A stretch of 5,704 bases of DNA from JALXCG01 sp026991065 [NCBI: Gemmatimonadota bacterium] (lineage in GTDB: Bacteria > GCA-2686955): the NCBI GenBank assembly GCA_026991065.1, contig JALXCG010000484.1, positions 1-5,704 on the forward strand, read 5' to 3'. The notes beneath the pieces are model-generated. The model did no database searches. It saw nothing but the letters and a program-made list of their open reading frames with translations, and was not told the DNA's origin. Positions within the stretch are counted from its first letter, which is position 1. Each line of letters begins with the position of its first letter. The position numbers and the translations under genes were made by a program. Positions 1-5,704 of this stretch are shown here, piece by piece.

Positions 1-1536
1 GTAGAGCAGCGCGCGCGGCAGTGGTGCGTCGATCGGCCACCAGACCCGCGAGCAGAGGGCGACCAATGCCGCCGCCGCCCCCGCCGCCAGCAGCATTCGC
101 GGCAGCACCCAGGAGCCCACCGCCAGCGGACCCAGGCGGTGGCTCAGCCGATGACGCAGAACCGCCCACTCCAGCCAGGCGGCGATGCTCGCGCCCAGCC
201 CCAGCCAGGCCGCGTCGCGGGCCTCTCCCGCCAGCAGCAGATCGCGCCCGGGAAAGATGATCAGCAGCACCAGCAGCGAGGCGCAAACCACCCGCACCAG
301 GGCGATGCGCGCGGGCGTGCGGGTATCGTGCAGGGCAAAAAAAGCGGAGGCGTAAAGCCGCGAGCCGGTGGCGGCCACCAGGCCGACCGCGTAGGCGGCC
401 AGGACCGCATAGACCTCGGTTGCCTCGCGCGGACCGAAGTCGCCGGTTTGATAGAGCGCCGCCACCACCATCTCGCCCAGGAGCAGATAGCCGACCGCCG
501 CGGGGATGACCAGAAAAGCGATCCGCCGGGTGCCGCTGCGCAGCCGCGCCCGCAGCACACTCCCGGCGTCTCCGCGGCGCCGCGCCAGTTCCGGCAACTC
601 CGCCGCCGCCACCGACATGCCGAAGAGGCTCACGGGCAGCATGTAGAGCGTCTGCGCGTAGCCGAGCACCGCCACCGCGCCGGTCGCCAGCAGCGACGCC
701 AGGACCAGGTCGACATAGCTCCCCACCTGCACCACTCCGCGGCCGAGAATGGCGGGTCCGGCGGTGCGCAGGATCTCCCGCACCGCGGGCAGGCGCGGGG
801 CCCAGCGCACCTTCAGGTGTCGCTCCAGGCGCAGGATCCAGGGCAACTGGACGGCAAACTGCAGCAACCCGCCCGCCAGCGCGCCCCAGGCGGCCAGGAC
901 CACCAGATCGTAGGAATCGGTGCGCCGCACCCCCAGCAGGAGCGTGGTGATGATTGCCGCGTTCCACAGGACCGGCGCCACATAGGAGAGAAAAAAGCGC
1001 CGATGGCTGTTCAGAATCCCCAGCGCCCAGGCCGAAAGCACCAGCGTCCCCGCCATGGGAAAGATGATGCGGGTGCAGGTGATCGCCAGCTCGCGCCGTT
1101 CGCCGCTGAAGCCCGGCAAAAAGAGCGTGACCGCGATCGGGGCGAGAAAGATCCCCACCAGAACGATCGCCGCCACCAGGGCCGCGAGAAGGGCAAAGAG
1201 CGCCCCGGCCACCCGTCCCGCCTCGCGCTCCCGGCCCTGCTCCAGCAACTCCGCATAGACCGGAATGAAGGAGGCGCTGAGGGTGCCTTCACCGAGCAGA
1301 TTCTGCAGCACATTGGGCATGCGCAGGGCGGCGCGAAACACATCCGCGTAGAGCGAGGCCCCGAAGCAGTAAGCGAAAACCCGCTCGCGCACCAGCCCGG
1401 AGATGCGCGAGAGCAGAATGCCGGCGGCGACCAGCGCGGCGCCGCGCCCGCCCGCCCGCCTACCGGAGGCCACGGATTCGGATTTCCTCGCCTCGGGGTG
1501 GTTTCGGGGGTCCCGCTCGGGGGGCGTTTGAGTCAT
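1..1536 (-). CDS. murJ: Lipid II flippase MurJ (MviN family), 3' end beyond the window
   Basis: MurJ is the inner-membrane MOP-superfamily flippase that moves lipid-linked peptidoglycan precursor to the periplasmic face. The reverse-strand frame is open for 512 codons from the ATG at 1536 to the window edge, so only about the last transmembrane helix (TM14) should be missing (E. coli MurJ has 511 residues). A polar, Arg/Glu-rich tail (residues 1-32) precedes TM1. Family motifs are clear: SRISGLVRE at 43-51 (E. coli Ser17, Arg18 and Arg24 match Ser43, Arg44 and Arg50), Asp65 (Asp39), PNVLQNLLGEG at 74-84, GPAILG and YAQTLYMLP. E. coli Arg52, Arg270 and Glu273 appear as Gln78, Thr and Met. The start is set by an in-frame stop at 1571-1573 just upstream; no strong Shine-Dalgarno is visible. 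It is divergent from the EAL-HDOD gene. Family assignment is firm; the subfamily reading is from memory of homologues. Confidence 0.95.
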   Translation of the reverse strand, partial: MTQTPPERDPRNHPEARKSESVASGRRAGGRGAALVAAGILLSRISGLVRERVFAYCFGASLYADVFRAALRMPNVLQNLLGEGTLSASFIPVYAELLEQGREREAGRVAGALFALLAALVAAIVLVGIFLAPIAVTLFLPGFSGERRELAITCTRIIFPMAGTLVLSAWALGILNSHRRFFLSYVAPVLWNAAIITTLLLGVRRTDSYDLVVLAAWGALAGGLLQFAVQLPWILRLERHLKVRWAPRLPAVREILRTAGPAILGRGVVQVGSYVDLVLASLLATGAVAVLGYAQTLYMLPVSLFGMSVAAAELPELARRRGDAGSVLRARLRSGTRRIAFLVIPAAVGYLLLGEMVVAALYQTGDFGPREATEVYAVLAAYAVGLVAATGSRLYASAFFALHDTRTPARIALVRVVCASLLVLLIIFPGRDLLLAGEARDAAWLGLGASIAAWLEWAVLRHRLSHRLGPLAVGSWVLPRMLLAAGAAAALVALCSRVWWPIDAPLPRALLY

Positions 1537-1667
1537 TCTTGGGTCGTGAAGGCCGCGGCGAGGGGGCGTTTCATCCGCGGACCGTTTTTTTGGGGCTTTT
1601 TGTGGGGCGGCTTCCCCGAATCCGGCCGATGGTAGTAGAAGCAGAACGGCTTCCTGGGATACTCAGC
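1537..1667. promoter_or_regulatory. Divergent intergenic region between murJ and the EAL-HDOD gene
   Basis: These 131 bases should contain promoters for both divergent genes, by position only. I see no convincing -35/-10 or -24/-12 pair on either strand. Visible features are two T-runs on the plus strand (about 1584-1591 and 1597-1601), a small GGGG-CCCC inverted repeat near 1604-1617, and a 13-codon reverse frame (1574 to 1533) whose stop codon overlaps the murJ start. An alternative in-frame ATG for the EAL-HDOD gene lies at 1629. Confidence 0.35.
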
Positions 1668-2909
1668 ATGCACAATGTCTATGTGGGGCGCCAGCCCATT
1701 TTCGATTCTAACCAGCGAGTGCTCGCTTACGAGTTGCTCTCCCGGAGCGGCCAGGGCAACCGGGTCACCGAGCTGGAGGGCAACCGCGCGACCTCGCAGG
1801 TGATGCTCAATGCATTTGTCGCCATCGGCCTGGAGCAGATGACCGGGGGCAAGCCGGCATTCATCAACTGCACCCGTGACCTGCTGCTCGGCGAGACGCT
1901 TGGGGCACTGCCGGCGGACCGGGTGGTGCTCGAGGTCCTGGAGGATATGGAGATCGATCCACCGCTGGTGGAGGCGGTGCGGCGCAAGGTCGATGCCGGC
2001 TACACCATCGCTCTGGACGACTTTGTCTATTCGCGGCAATGGGATCCGCTGCTGGAGATGGCGTCGATCGTCAAGCTCGACGTGCTGGCGCTCGATCGCC
2101 GGGAGATTCAGCGCCATCTGCGCCTGCTGCGCCCTTTTAATGTGAAGCTGCTGGCGGAAAAGGTGGAGACGCCGGAAGATTTCGCGCATTTCCGGGATCT
2201 CAACTTCGACTATTTCCAGGGCTATTTCCTGAGCCGGCCGAGTGTGGTCGAGGGTCAGTGCGTGCCGGCCAATCGGCTGGCGGTGATGCAGCTTCTGTCC
2301 CGTCTCTACGACCCGCAGGCAGAGGTCAAGGAGCTGGCGAAGATGATCGAGCCGGATCTTGCCCTCGCCTACAAGCTCTTGCGTTACATCAACTCCTCAC
2401 TCTTTTCCCTGCCGGGGGAGATCCGCTCCATTCAGCAGGCGATCACCCTGCTCGGTCTCAACGAGATTCGGCGCTTCGCTTCGCTGGTGCTGATGTCCAG
2501 CATCGACGGCAAGCCACCGGAACTCATGAACATCAGTCTGATCCGGGCGCGCATGTGCCAGGGGCTGGCGGAGGCGCTGCAGGAGCCGGATGCGGCCACC
2601 TACTTCATCGTCGGGCTCTTCTCCAGCCTCGACGCGTTCATGGACCGGCCGATGGCGGAGCTGGTTGATTCGCTGCCGCTGCCGGCCGCCGCGCAGGCGG
2701 CGCTGGCCGGGCACGAAGGGCGGATGGGCGAGGCACTGCAACTGGTTCTGGATTACGAGGCGTGCGTCTGGGATGGTCGCGCCCGGCTCGGGTTGAGTCC
2801 GGATGAGATCCAGCGGATCTATTGGGAGAGTCTCTCCTGGAGTACGCGGACGCTTGCGGTCGCCGCTCCGGCTGCTGATGCGGGGGCCGCGGCGCTGATG
2901 AGCGAGTAG
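1668..2909 (+). CDS. EAL-HDOD domain signalling protein (YuxH/CdgJ-like)
   Basis: This is a 413-residue cytoplasmic protein with an N-terminal EAL (c-di-GMP phosphodiesterase-type) domain at about residues 3-195 and a HDOD domain at about 198-395, the usual size and order of the YuxH/CdgJ family. It opens with VYVGRQPIFD, typical of the family. The EAL motif is degenerate: ELLSR at 22-26 replaces EALLR. Positions matching metal or catalytic residues look kept: Glu22, Asn67, Glu89, Asp117, Asp118, Lys136, Glu164 and Gln184 in QGYFLSRP. The loop-6 signature DFGTGYSS is replaced by DFVYSRQW, so activity is doubtful. The HDOD part shows PDLALAYKLLRYINSS and IQQAITLLGLNEIRRFASL and lacks a catalytic His-Asp pair, as usual. 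An Ala-rich tail ends it. The ATG at 1668 is preferred (weak GGGA at 1656-1659, family-like N-terminus); the ATG at 1629 would add 13 residues. Its signal and partners are unknown. Confidence 0.9.
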   Translation: MHNVYVGRQPIFDSNQRVLAYELLSRSGQGNRVTELEGNRATSQVMLNAFVAIGLEQMTGGKPAFINCTRDLLLGETLGALPADRVVLEVLEDMEIDPPLVEAVRRKVDAGYTIALDDFVYSRQWDPLLEMASIVKLDVLALDRREIQRHLRLLRPFNVKLLAEKVETPEDFAHFRDLNFDYFQGYFLSRPSVVEGQCVPANRLAVMQLLSRLYDPQAEVKELAKMIEPDLALAYKLLRYINSSLFSLPGEIRSIQQAITLLGLNEIRRFASLVLMSSIDGKPPELMNISLIRARMCQGLAEALQEPDAATYFIVGLFSSLDAFMDRPMAELVDSLPLPAAAQAALAGHEGRMGEALQLVLDYEACVWDGRARLGLSPDEIQRIYWESLSWSTRTLAVAAPAADAGAAALMSE

Positions 2910-2933
2910 TGCGGTGGCCGGCCCTGAACTGAA

Positions 2934-2967
2934 AGAGCGCCCACCCCGAAAACGGGATGAGCGCTCT
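2934..2967. terminator. Hairpin terminator between convergent genes
   Basis: AGAGCGC at 2934-2940 pairs perfectly with GCGCTCT at 2961-2967. Inside, CCCG at 2945-2948 pairs with CGGG at 2953-2956 around an AAAA loop, with two mismatches between the stems. It sits midway between the stops of the EAL-HDOD gene (2909) and the FadL-family gene (2988). On the minus strand the stem is followed by CTTTCAGTT, a weak U-tract; the plus strand has none. It probably ends the minus-strand unit and may act in both directions. Confidence 0.6.
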
Positions 2968-2987
2968 CTCGGACTGCCGGCAATAGG

Positions 2988-4400
2988 CTAGAAGCTATAC
3001 AGATAGCTGATCTGGAAGTTGTTCTGGCTGTGGAAAGAGACCACGCCGCCGGAGAGCGGGTTGCTGTTCTGCTGGTCGATCTCGAAAGCGTGGGAGAAGG
3101 CCAGGTCGATCCGACCGGAGTCGGAGAGCTTCCAGCCGGCGCCCAGGGTCGCGTGGTTTTCGACGATCGCCGGGAAGAGCGGGTTCACATACTCGTCGGG
3201 GATCGGGTTCTTGCCGTAGTTGTAGCCGGCGCGCAGATCGAGGGTTTCATCCAGGGTGTACTGCAGGCCGGTGGCGATCACCAGTTGGTCATCCCAGTTC
3301 TGGTAGAGGGCCATGTCCATGGAGCCGCCGCCGAACTCGTCGTCCGCCTTGTAGTGGAGCTGGAAGTCATCCATCACATCTTTCCAGCCGATGTATTTGG
3401 CGTCCAGCGAGATCAGAAGCTGGTCGGTGGCTTGCGCGGCGAAGCCCAGCCCGAAGAGCTGCGGCCACTCAAAATCCTTGATCGTGATGTCACCCGTCAT
3501 CGCCGGCATCAGACCGGTGTTGGCCATCGACATCGCCATCTGACCGCGGCCTTCGAGGTCCGCCAGCCAGGTTTTGCTGTGGTAGATACCGCCGATCGCG
3601 ATCTTGTCGGTCGCCTGGTAGAGGAAGCCGAGATTAAGGCCGAAACCGAAAGCATCGGTCGCCGACTTGACGTCGCTCTCGTCGTTGAGCGAGAGGTGGG
3701 CGTATTCCATCTCGCCCAGGGACGGGTCGGCCAGGATGCCGGCGAAGATCGCGTCCGGAGTGGCGGTGCCCATGGTTTGCTGGCCGGGGGTCATCATGTC
3801 CGTGAACTGGGCGCCGGAGATCAGCATCTCCATGTCAAGACCGGCATAGACCAGGTCGGCGGTGCCGCCGATGATCAGTTTGTCGTTAAGGCGATAGGTG
3901 GCGGGGATCAGCATGCGGCCGACCGAGACGGAACTCATGTTGGTGAGTCCGGTCGGCTCGCCGGTGACGGGGTTCATCGACATGAAGGAGGAGTCACCGT
4001 AGTTGGTGCCCATGCCGCCCTGGCCGAAGACGCCGAGGCCGATCGACCATTTTTCAGAGTTGCGCACGTAGCCCAGCGCGGGCATGGCGAAGATCGTTGA
4101 GCTGGATTCTTCGCGAAAGACCGGAGCACCCGGCATCGTCATCTCGGCGCGGACCTTCGGGCCCAGGGCGCCGAAAGCGATCTCCAGCCGGGAACCCTCC
4201 TTGGCCAGGCCGAGAGTGGCGGGGTTGTTGATCATGGCGCCGGTGCCGTTGTCGAACGCCAGGCTGGCGCCGCCCATGCCGAGCGCGATCGGGCCATAGC
4301 CTTCGAGATCCATGCCGTTGGTGGCCAGGGCGGCGGAAGCGCCCAGAAGCGTAGCGGCCCCGGCGACCAGGGCCGGGAGAGAGCTGTAACGAGTTTTCAC
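2988..4400 (-). CDS. FadL/OmpP1-family outer-membrane transport protein
   Basis: This is a 470-residue outer-membrane beta-barrel of the FadL/TodX/OmpP1 family, which lets hydrophobic molecules (long-chain fatty acids, aromatic hydrocarbons) cross the outer membrane. A signal peptide covers residues 1-26, with likely cleavage at ALA|TNG. The N-terminal hatch has the family pattern: GPIALGMGGASLAFD at 36-50 and the NPA motif at 59-61. Later landmarks are LDAKYIGWKDV at 332-342 and LRAGYNYGKNPIPDEY at 389-404, matching the FadL C-terminal strands. It ends in a barrel-type strand with a terminal Phe (ISYLYSF). The GTG at 4400 is chosen because AGGAG lies 7 bases upstream and the signal peptide follows directly; the longer ATG frame (from 4484) would run through the neighbouring gene. 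It is met-rich (25 Met). It lies 22 bases downstream of the DUF302-like gene, in one transcription unit. The substrate cannot be told; no beta-oxidation or aromatic-degradation genes are in view. Confidence 0.9.
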   Translation of the reverse strand: MKTRYSSLPALVAGAATLLGASAALATNGMDLEGYGPIALGMGGASLAFDNGTGAMINNPATLGLAKEGSRLEIAFGALGPKVRAEMTMPGAPVFREESSSTIFAMPALGYVRNSEKWSIGLGVFGQGGMGTNYGDSSFMSMNPVTGEPTGLTNMSSVSVGRMLIPATYRLNDKLIIGGTADLVYAGLDMEMLISGAQFTDMMTPGQQTMGTATPDAIFAGILADPSLGEMEYAHLSLNDESDVKSATDAFGFGLNLGFLYQATDKIAIGGIYHSKTWLADLEGRGQMAMSMANTGLMPAMTGDITIKDFEWPQLFGLGFAAQATDQLLISLDAKYIGWKDVMDDFQLHYKADDEFGGGSMDMALYQNWDDQLVIATGLQYTLDETLDLRAGYNYGKNPIPDEYVNPLFPAIVENHATLGAGWKLSDSGRIDLAFSHAFEIDQQNSNPLSGGVVSFHSQNNFQISYLYSF

Positions 4401-4407
4401 GGTTGTT

Positions 4408-4412
4408 CTCCT
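4408..4412 (-). promoter_or_regulatory. Ribosome binding site of the FadL-family gene
   Basis: AGGAG on the minus strand, 7 bases before the GTG at 4400, inside the 22-base gap after the upstream stop codon. It decides the start in favour of GTG over the longer upstream ATG frame. Confidence 0.8.
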
Positions 4413-4422
4413 GATTGTTTTC

Positions 4423-5451
4423 TTACTGATCTTGGTTCGGTTCCGCCGGGAACGCCGCGCGGAGAGGTTTGGCAAGCGAGTCATAGATTGAACCCGGCAT
4501 GCCCATATTCTTCATGAAGGCCATCTTGCCCGCGTCTTCGAAGTACATCTTCATGCGGAACATCGCTTCGACCGCCTGCACGTGGACATCGCGGCCGTCG
4601 GAGCGGACCACCACCTCGAAGGGGTAGGCGGCGTTGTGGGCCAGGCCGGGGCAAGTCAGTTCTTTGCGGGATTTGTCGCTGCCCGCCTTGACGATGGAAG
4701 CGGACTTGCTTTCGATCCGATCACCGGAGAAGCCCAGCACCGCCACCTGATACATGGGCAGCTCGTAGCGATAGATGACGTGCAGGCCCCACTCGCTCTC
4801 CGGGGCCGCGAAAAGCTGGCCGGTTTTGCCCAGCACGCTCTGCCAGTCGCCCCCCTTGACGACGACGAAGTCCTTGAGCTTGGAATCGAAGGAGCCGCCC
4901 GCCATGACGCCCATGGTGCGGCCGATGTGGCCCTTGGAACGTTTCTGGCCATAGGGGCGAACGCTGCCGGCGGCGCCGGTGGCGTTGAGAATCAGGCTGC
5001 GCAGCGCGTCGCGATGCAGCGCCGCGGGCTGCAGGCAGTCGGGGCTGTCCAGAAAAACGGTGCGGTAGATGGATCGCGGGTTGACGATCGAGACATGGGC
5101 GCCGTTTTCATCTTCAAAGATGTTGATGCGATCGACGATGGCGTAGGGGGCGGTGGCGGGGTTCAGTTTCATCAACTCGGCGGCGAACTCCGGCTGCACC
5201 AGGGCGACCACGGTGGAGCGGAAGTTGCAGCCTTCTTGAATGCCGGCATCGCGAACCGCGAGGACTTCCCAGCCGTCGAGGCGGGCGCGCTCGGGAATGG
5301 CGTTGCGCAAATCTTCGTAGGGCCGTTCAGCCTTTTCGATGACGTACTCGTAGACGCGGAAGTTTTCGCCGCCGGCGTAGGCCGGGGGAGTGGCCCAGGA
5401 GAGTGTGGTGCCGGTGATGAGGACACCCAGGAAAAGTTGGCGGATATTCAC
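4423..5451 (-). CDS. Exported protein with DUF302-like N-terminal half, unknown function
   Basis: This is a 342-residue protein with a signal peptide at 1-26 (hydrophobic core LFLGVLITGTTL, likely cleavage AYA|GG), so it is probably periplasmic or envelope-associated. Residues about 30-135 resemble a DUF302 domain: an N-terminal helix, GWEVLAVRDAG at 60-70, then RSTVVALVQPEFAAELMKLN and a strand-rich end with EDENGAHVSIVNP at 113-125. This match is by eye and moderate. The C-terminal half (about 185-342) matches nothing I know and ends with a Met cluster (Met297, 300, 302, 310, 313, 316, 318). The mature part has three Cys (75, 139, 267), so at most one disulfide plus a free thiol. The GTG at 5451 is chosen for its GGAG 6 bases upstream and the signal peptide; the ATG at 5544 would add 31 residues unlike a leader. 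It is first in a unit with the FadL-family channel, suggesting a periplasmic partner role, which is inference. Confidence 0.8.
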   Translation of the reverse strand: MNIRQLFLGVLITGTTLSWATPPAYAGGENFRVYEYVIEKAERPYEDLRNAIPERARLDGWEVLAVRDAGIQEGCNFRSTVVALVQPEFAAELMKLNPATAPYAIVDRINIFEDENGAHVSIVNPRSIYRTVFLDSPDCLQPAALHRDALRSLILNATGAAGSVRPYGQKRSKGHIGRTMGVMAGGSFDSKLKDFVVVKGGDWQSVLGKTGQLFAAPESEWGLHVIYRYELPMYQVAVLGFSGDRIESKSASIVKAGSDKSRKELTCPGLAHNAAYPFEVVVRSDGRDVHVQAVEAMFRMKMYFEDAGKMAFMKNMGMPGSIYDSLAKPLRAAFPAEPNQDQ

Positions 5452-5457
5452 AGTGAT

Positions 5458-5461
5458 CTCC
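5458..5461 (-). promoter_or_regulatory. Ribosome binding site of the DUF302-like gene
   Basis: GGAG on the minus strand, 6 bases before the GTG at 5451. It supports the GTG start, which places the signal peptide at the N-terminus. Confidence 0.7.
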
Positions 5462-5514
5462 AGACGGGAGGATTCAGAGCAATGCTTGAACAAGGACACT
5501 CCGCATGCGCAGGG

Positions 5515-5544
5515 ATCATGCCGAAACGTCCGCACGGGAGGCAA
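5515..5544 (-). promoter_or_regulatory. Tentative sigma70-type promoter for the two-gene unit
   Basis: On the minus strand TTGCCT (5544-5539) and CATGAT (5520-5515) are 18 bases apart. Each matches 4 of 6 consensus bases. Transcription would start near 5508 and leave a leader of about 57 bases before the GTG at 5451. An inverted repeat lies directly upstream of the -35 element. The match is weak and GC-rich DNA gives many such hits. Confidence 0.3.
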
Positions 5545-5562
5545 AAATATGACGCGCTGCGG

Positions 5563-5590
5563 CAGGATGCCGGGTTGGGTCCGGATCCTG
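5563..5590. repeat. Inverted repeat / hairpin upstream of the DUF302-like gene
   Basis: CAGGAT-CCGG at 5563-5573 (with G5569 bulged) pairs with CCGG-ATCCTG at 5581-5590 around a 7-base loop, giving a 10-bp GC-rich stem. There is no U-tract directly after it on either strand. By position it could be an operator just upstream of the tentative promoter or a terminator-like stem for an unseen upstream gene. Confidence 0.5.
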
Positions 5591-5652
5591 TTGTGGGATA
5601 GGGAGTAGCGCAGAGATGCGGAGAACCTGTTGCGGGTTGTTGGGCGAAGCGG

Positions 5653-5690
5653 GTCGCGGAACCTTTTGTTCCGTGGCTTGCGCGTGGAAC
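5653..5690. repeat. Overlapping, mutually exclusive inverted repeats
   Basis: CGGAAC at 5657-5662 pairs with GTTCCG at 5668-5673 over a CTTTT loop, and wobble pairs extend this stem outward to 5653/5677. The same GTTCC arm (5668-5672) can instead pair with GGAAC at 5686-5690, extended inward by GTG/CGT. The two stems cannot form together. No coding frame here looks real. It may be the end of a gene beyond the right edge or a leader structure. Confidence 0.4.
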
Positions 5691-5704
5691 GGTGTGTTGC
5701 AACT

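Noticed and set aside
1443-1460. Short GCCC tandem repeat
   Set aside because: Only about four units, inside murJ and encoding its Arg/Gly-rich tail; no sign of a phase-variable tract.
1495-1542. Possible G-quadruplex on the plus strand at the murJ start
   Set aside because: Runs of 4, 5 and 6 G are present, but a fourth run needs a 15-base loop, so the motif is weak and likely a by-product of GC-rich codons.
139-1635. 498-codon plus-strand open frame opposite murJ
   Set aside because: The translation is Gln/Arg/His/Gly-rich with no fold-like pattern, and the opposite strand reads a clean MurJ throughout. It is a high-GC antisense shadow.
1533-2189. 218-codon minus-strand open frame across the EAL-HDOD gene start
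   Set aside because: It lies antisense to a well-supported EAL domain, has no recognisable motif, and its composition is that of a shadow frame.
3030-4100. 356-codon plus-strand open frame opposite the FadL-family gene
   Set aside because: It is Val/Gly/His/Arg-rich and repetitive without domain features; the reverse strand has a complete barrel protein with signal peptide and terminal Phe.
4582-5601. 339-codon plus-strand open frame opposite the DUF302-like gene
   Set aside because: It looks protein-like only through Gly/Ala/Val bias; the reverse frame has a signal peptide, ribosome binding site and operon context.
5448-5702. 84-codon minus-strand frame ending over the DUF302-like start
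   Set aside because: The translation is Ser/Pro/Cys-rich without hydrophobic pattern, and the region is full of inverted repeats; it reads as non-coding leader DNA.

Overview
The window comes from a GC-rich Gram-negative bacterium. The Gram-negative call rests on a FadL-type outer-membrane beta-barrel protein and on two exported proteins with classical signal peptides. The phylum cannot be fixed from the sequence. The MurJ is not enterobacterial: it has PNVLQNLLGEG where E. coli has PNLLRRIFAEG. No ribosomal RNA, tRNA, mobile element or CRISPR array was seen.

Layout: (i) 1-1536, minus strand, is a nearly complete murJ (lipid II flippase) whose 3' end runs off the left edge. (ii) 1537-1667 is a short divergent intergenic region. 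(iii) 1668-2909, plus strand, is a single gene for an EAL-HDOD signalling protein. (iv) 2910-2987 is a convergent gap holding a hairpin terminator. (v) 2988-5451, minus strand, is a two-gene unit. The upstream gene encodes an exported protein with a DUF302-like N-terminal half. After 22 bases comes a FadL/OmpP1-family outer-membrane channel. Both have GTG starts behind clear Shine-Dalgarno sequences. (vi) 5452-5704 has no convincing gene but holds two inverted-repeat structures and a tentative promoter for the two-gene unit.

The most interesting part is the two-gene unit. An envelope protein with an unrecognised C-terminal half is made together with a hydrophobic-substrate channel, and both have unusual methionine clusters. 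The simplest reading is a small outer-membrane/periplasm module for uptake or handling of a hydrophobic or soft-metal-linked ligand; the substrate cannot be read from the sequence. MurJ and the EAL-HDOD protein are housekeeping and signalling genes with no obvious functional link to it. The large open frames opposite the genes look like high-GC shadows.
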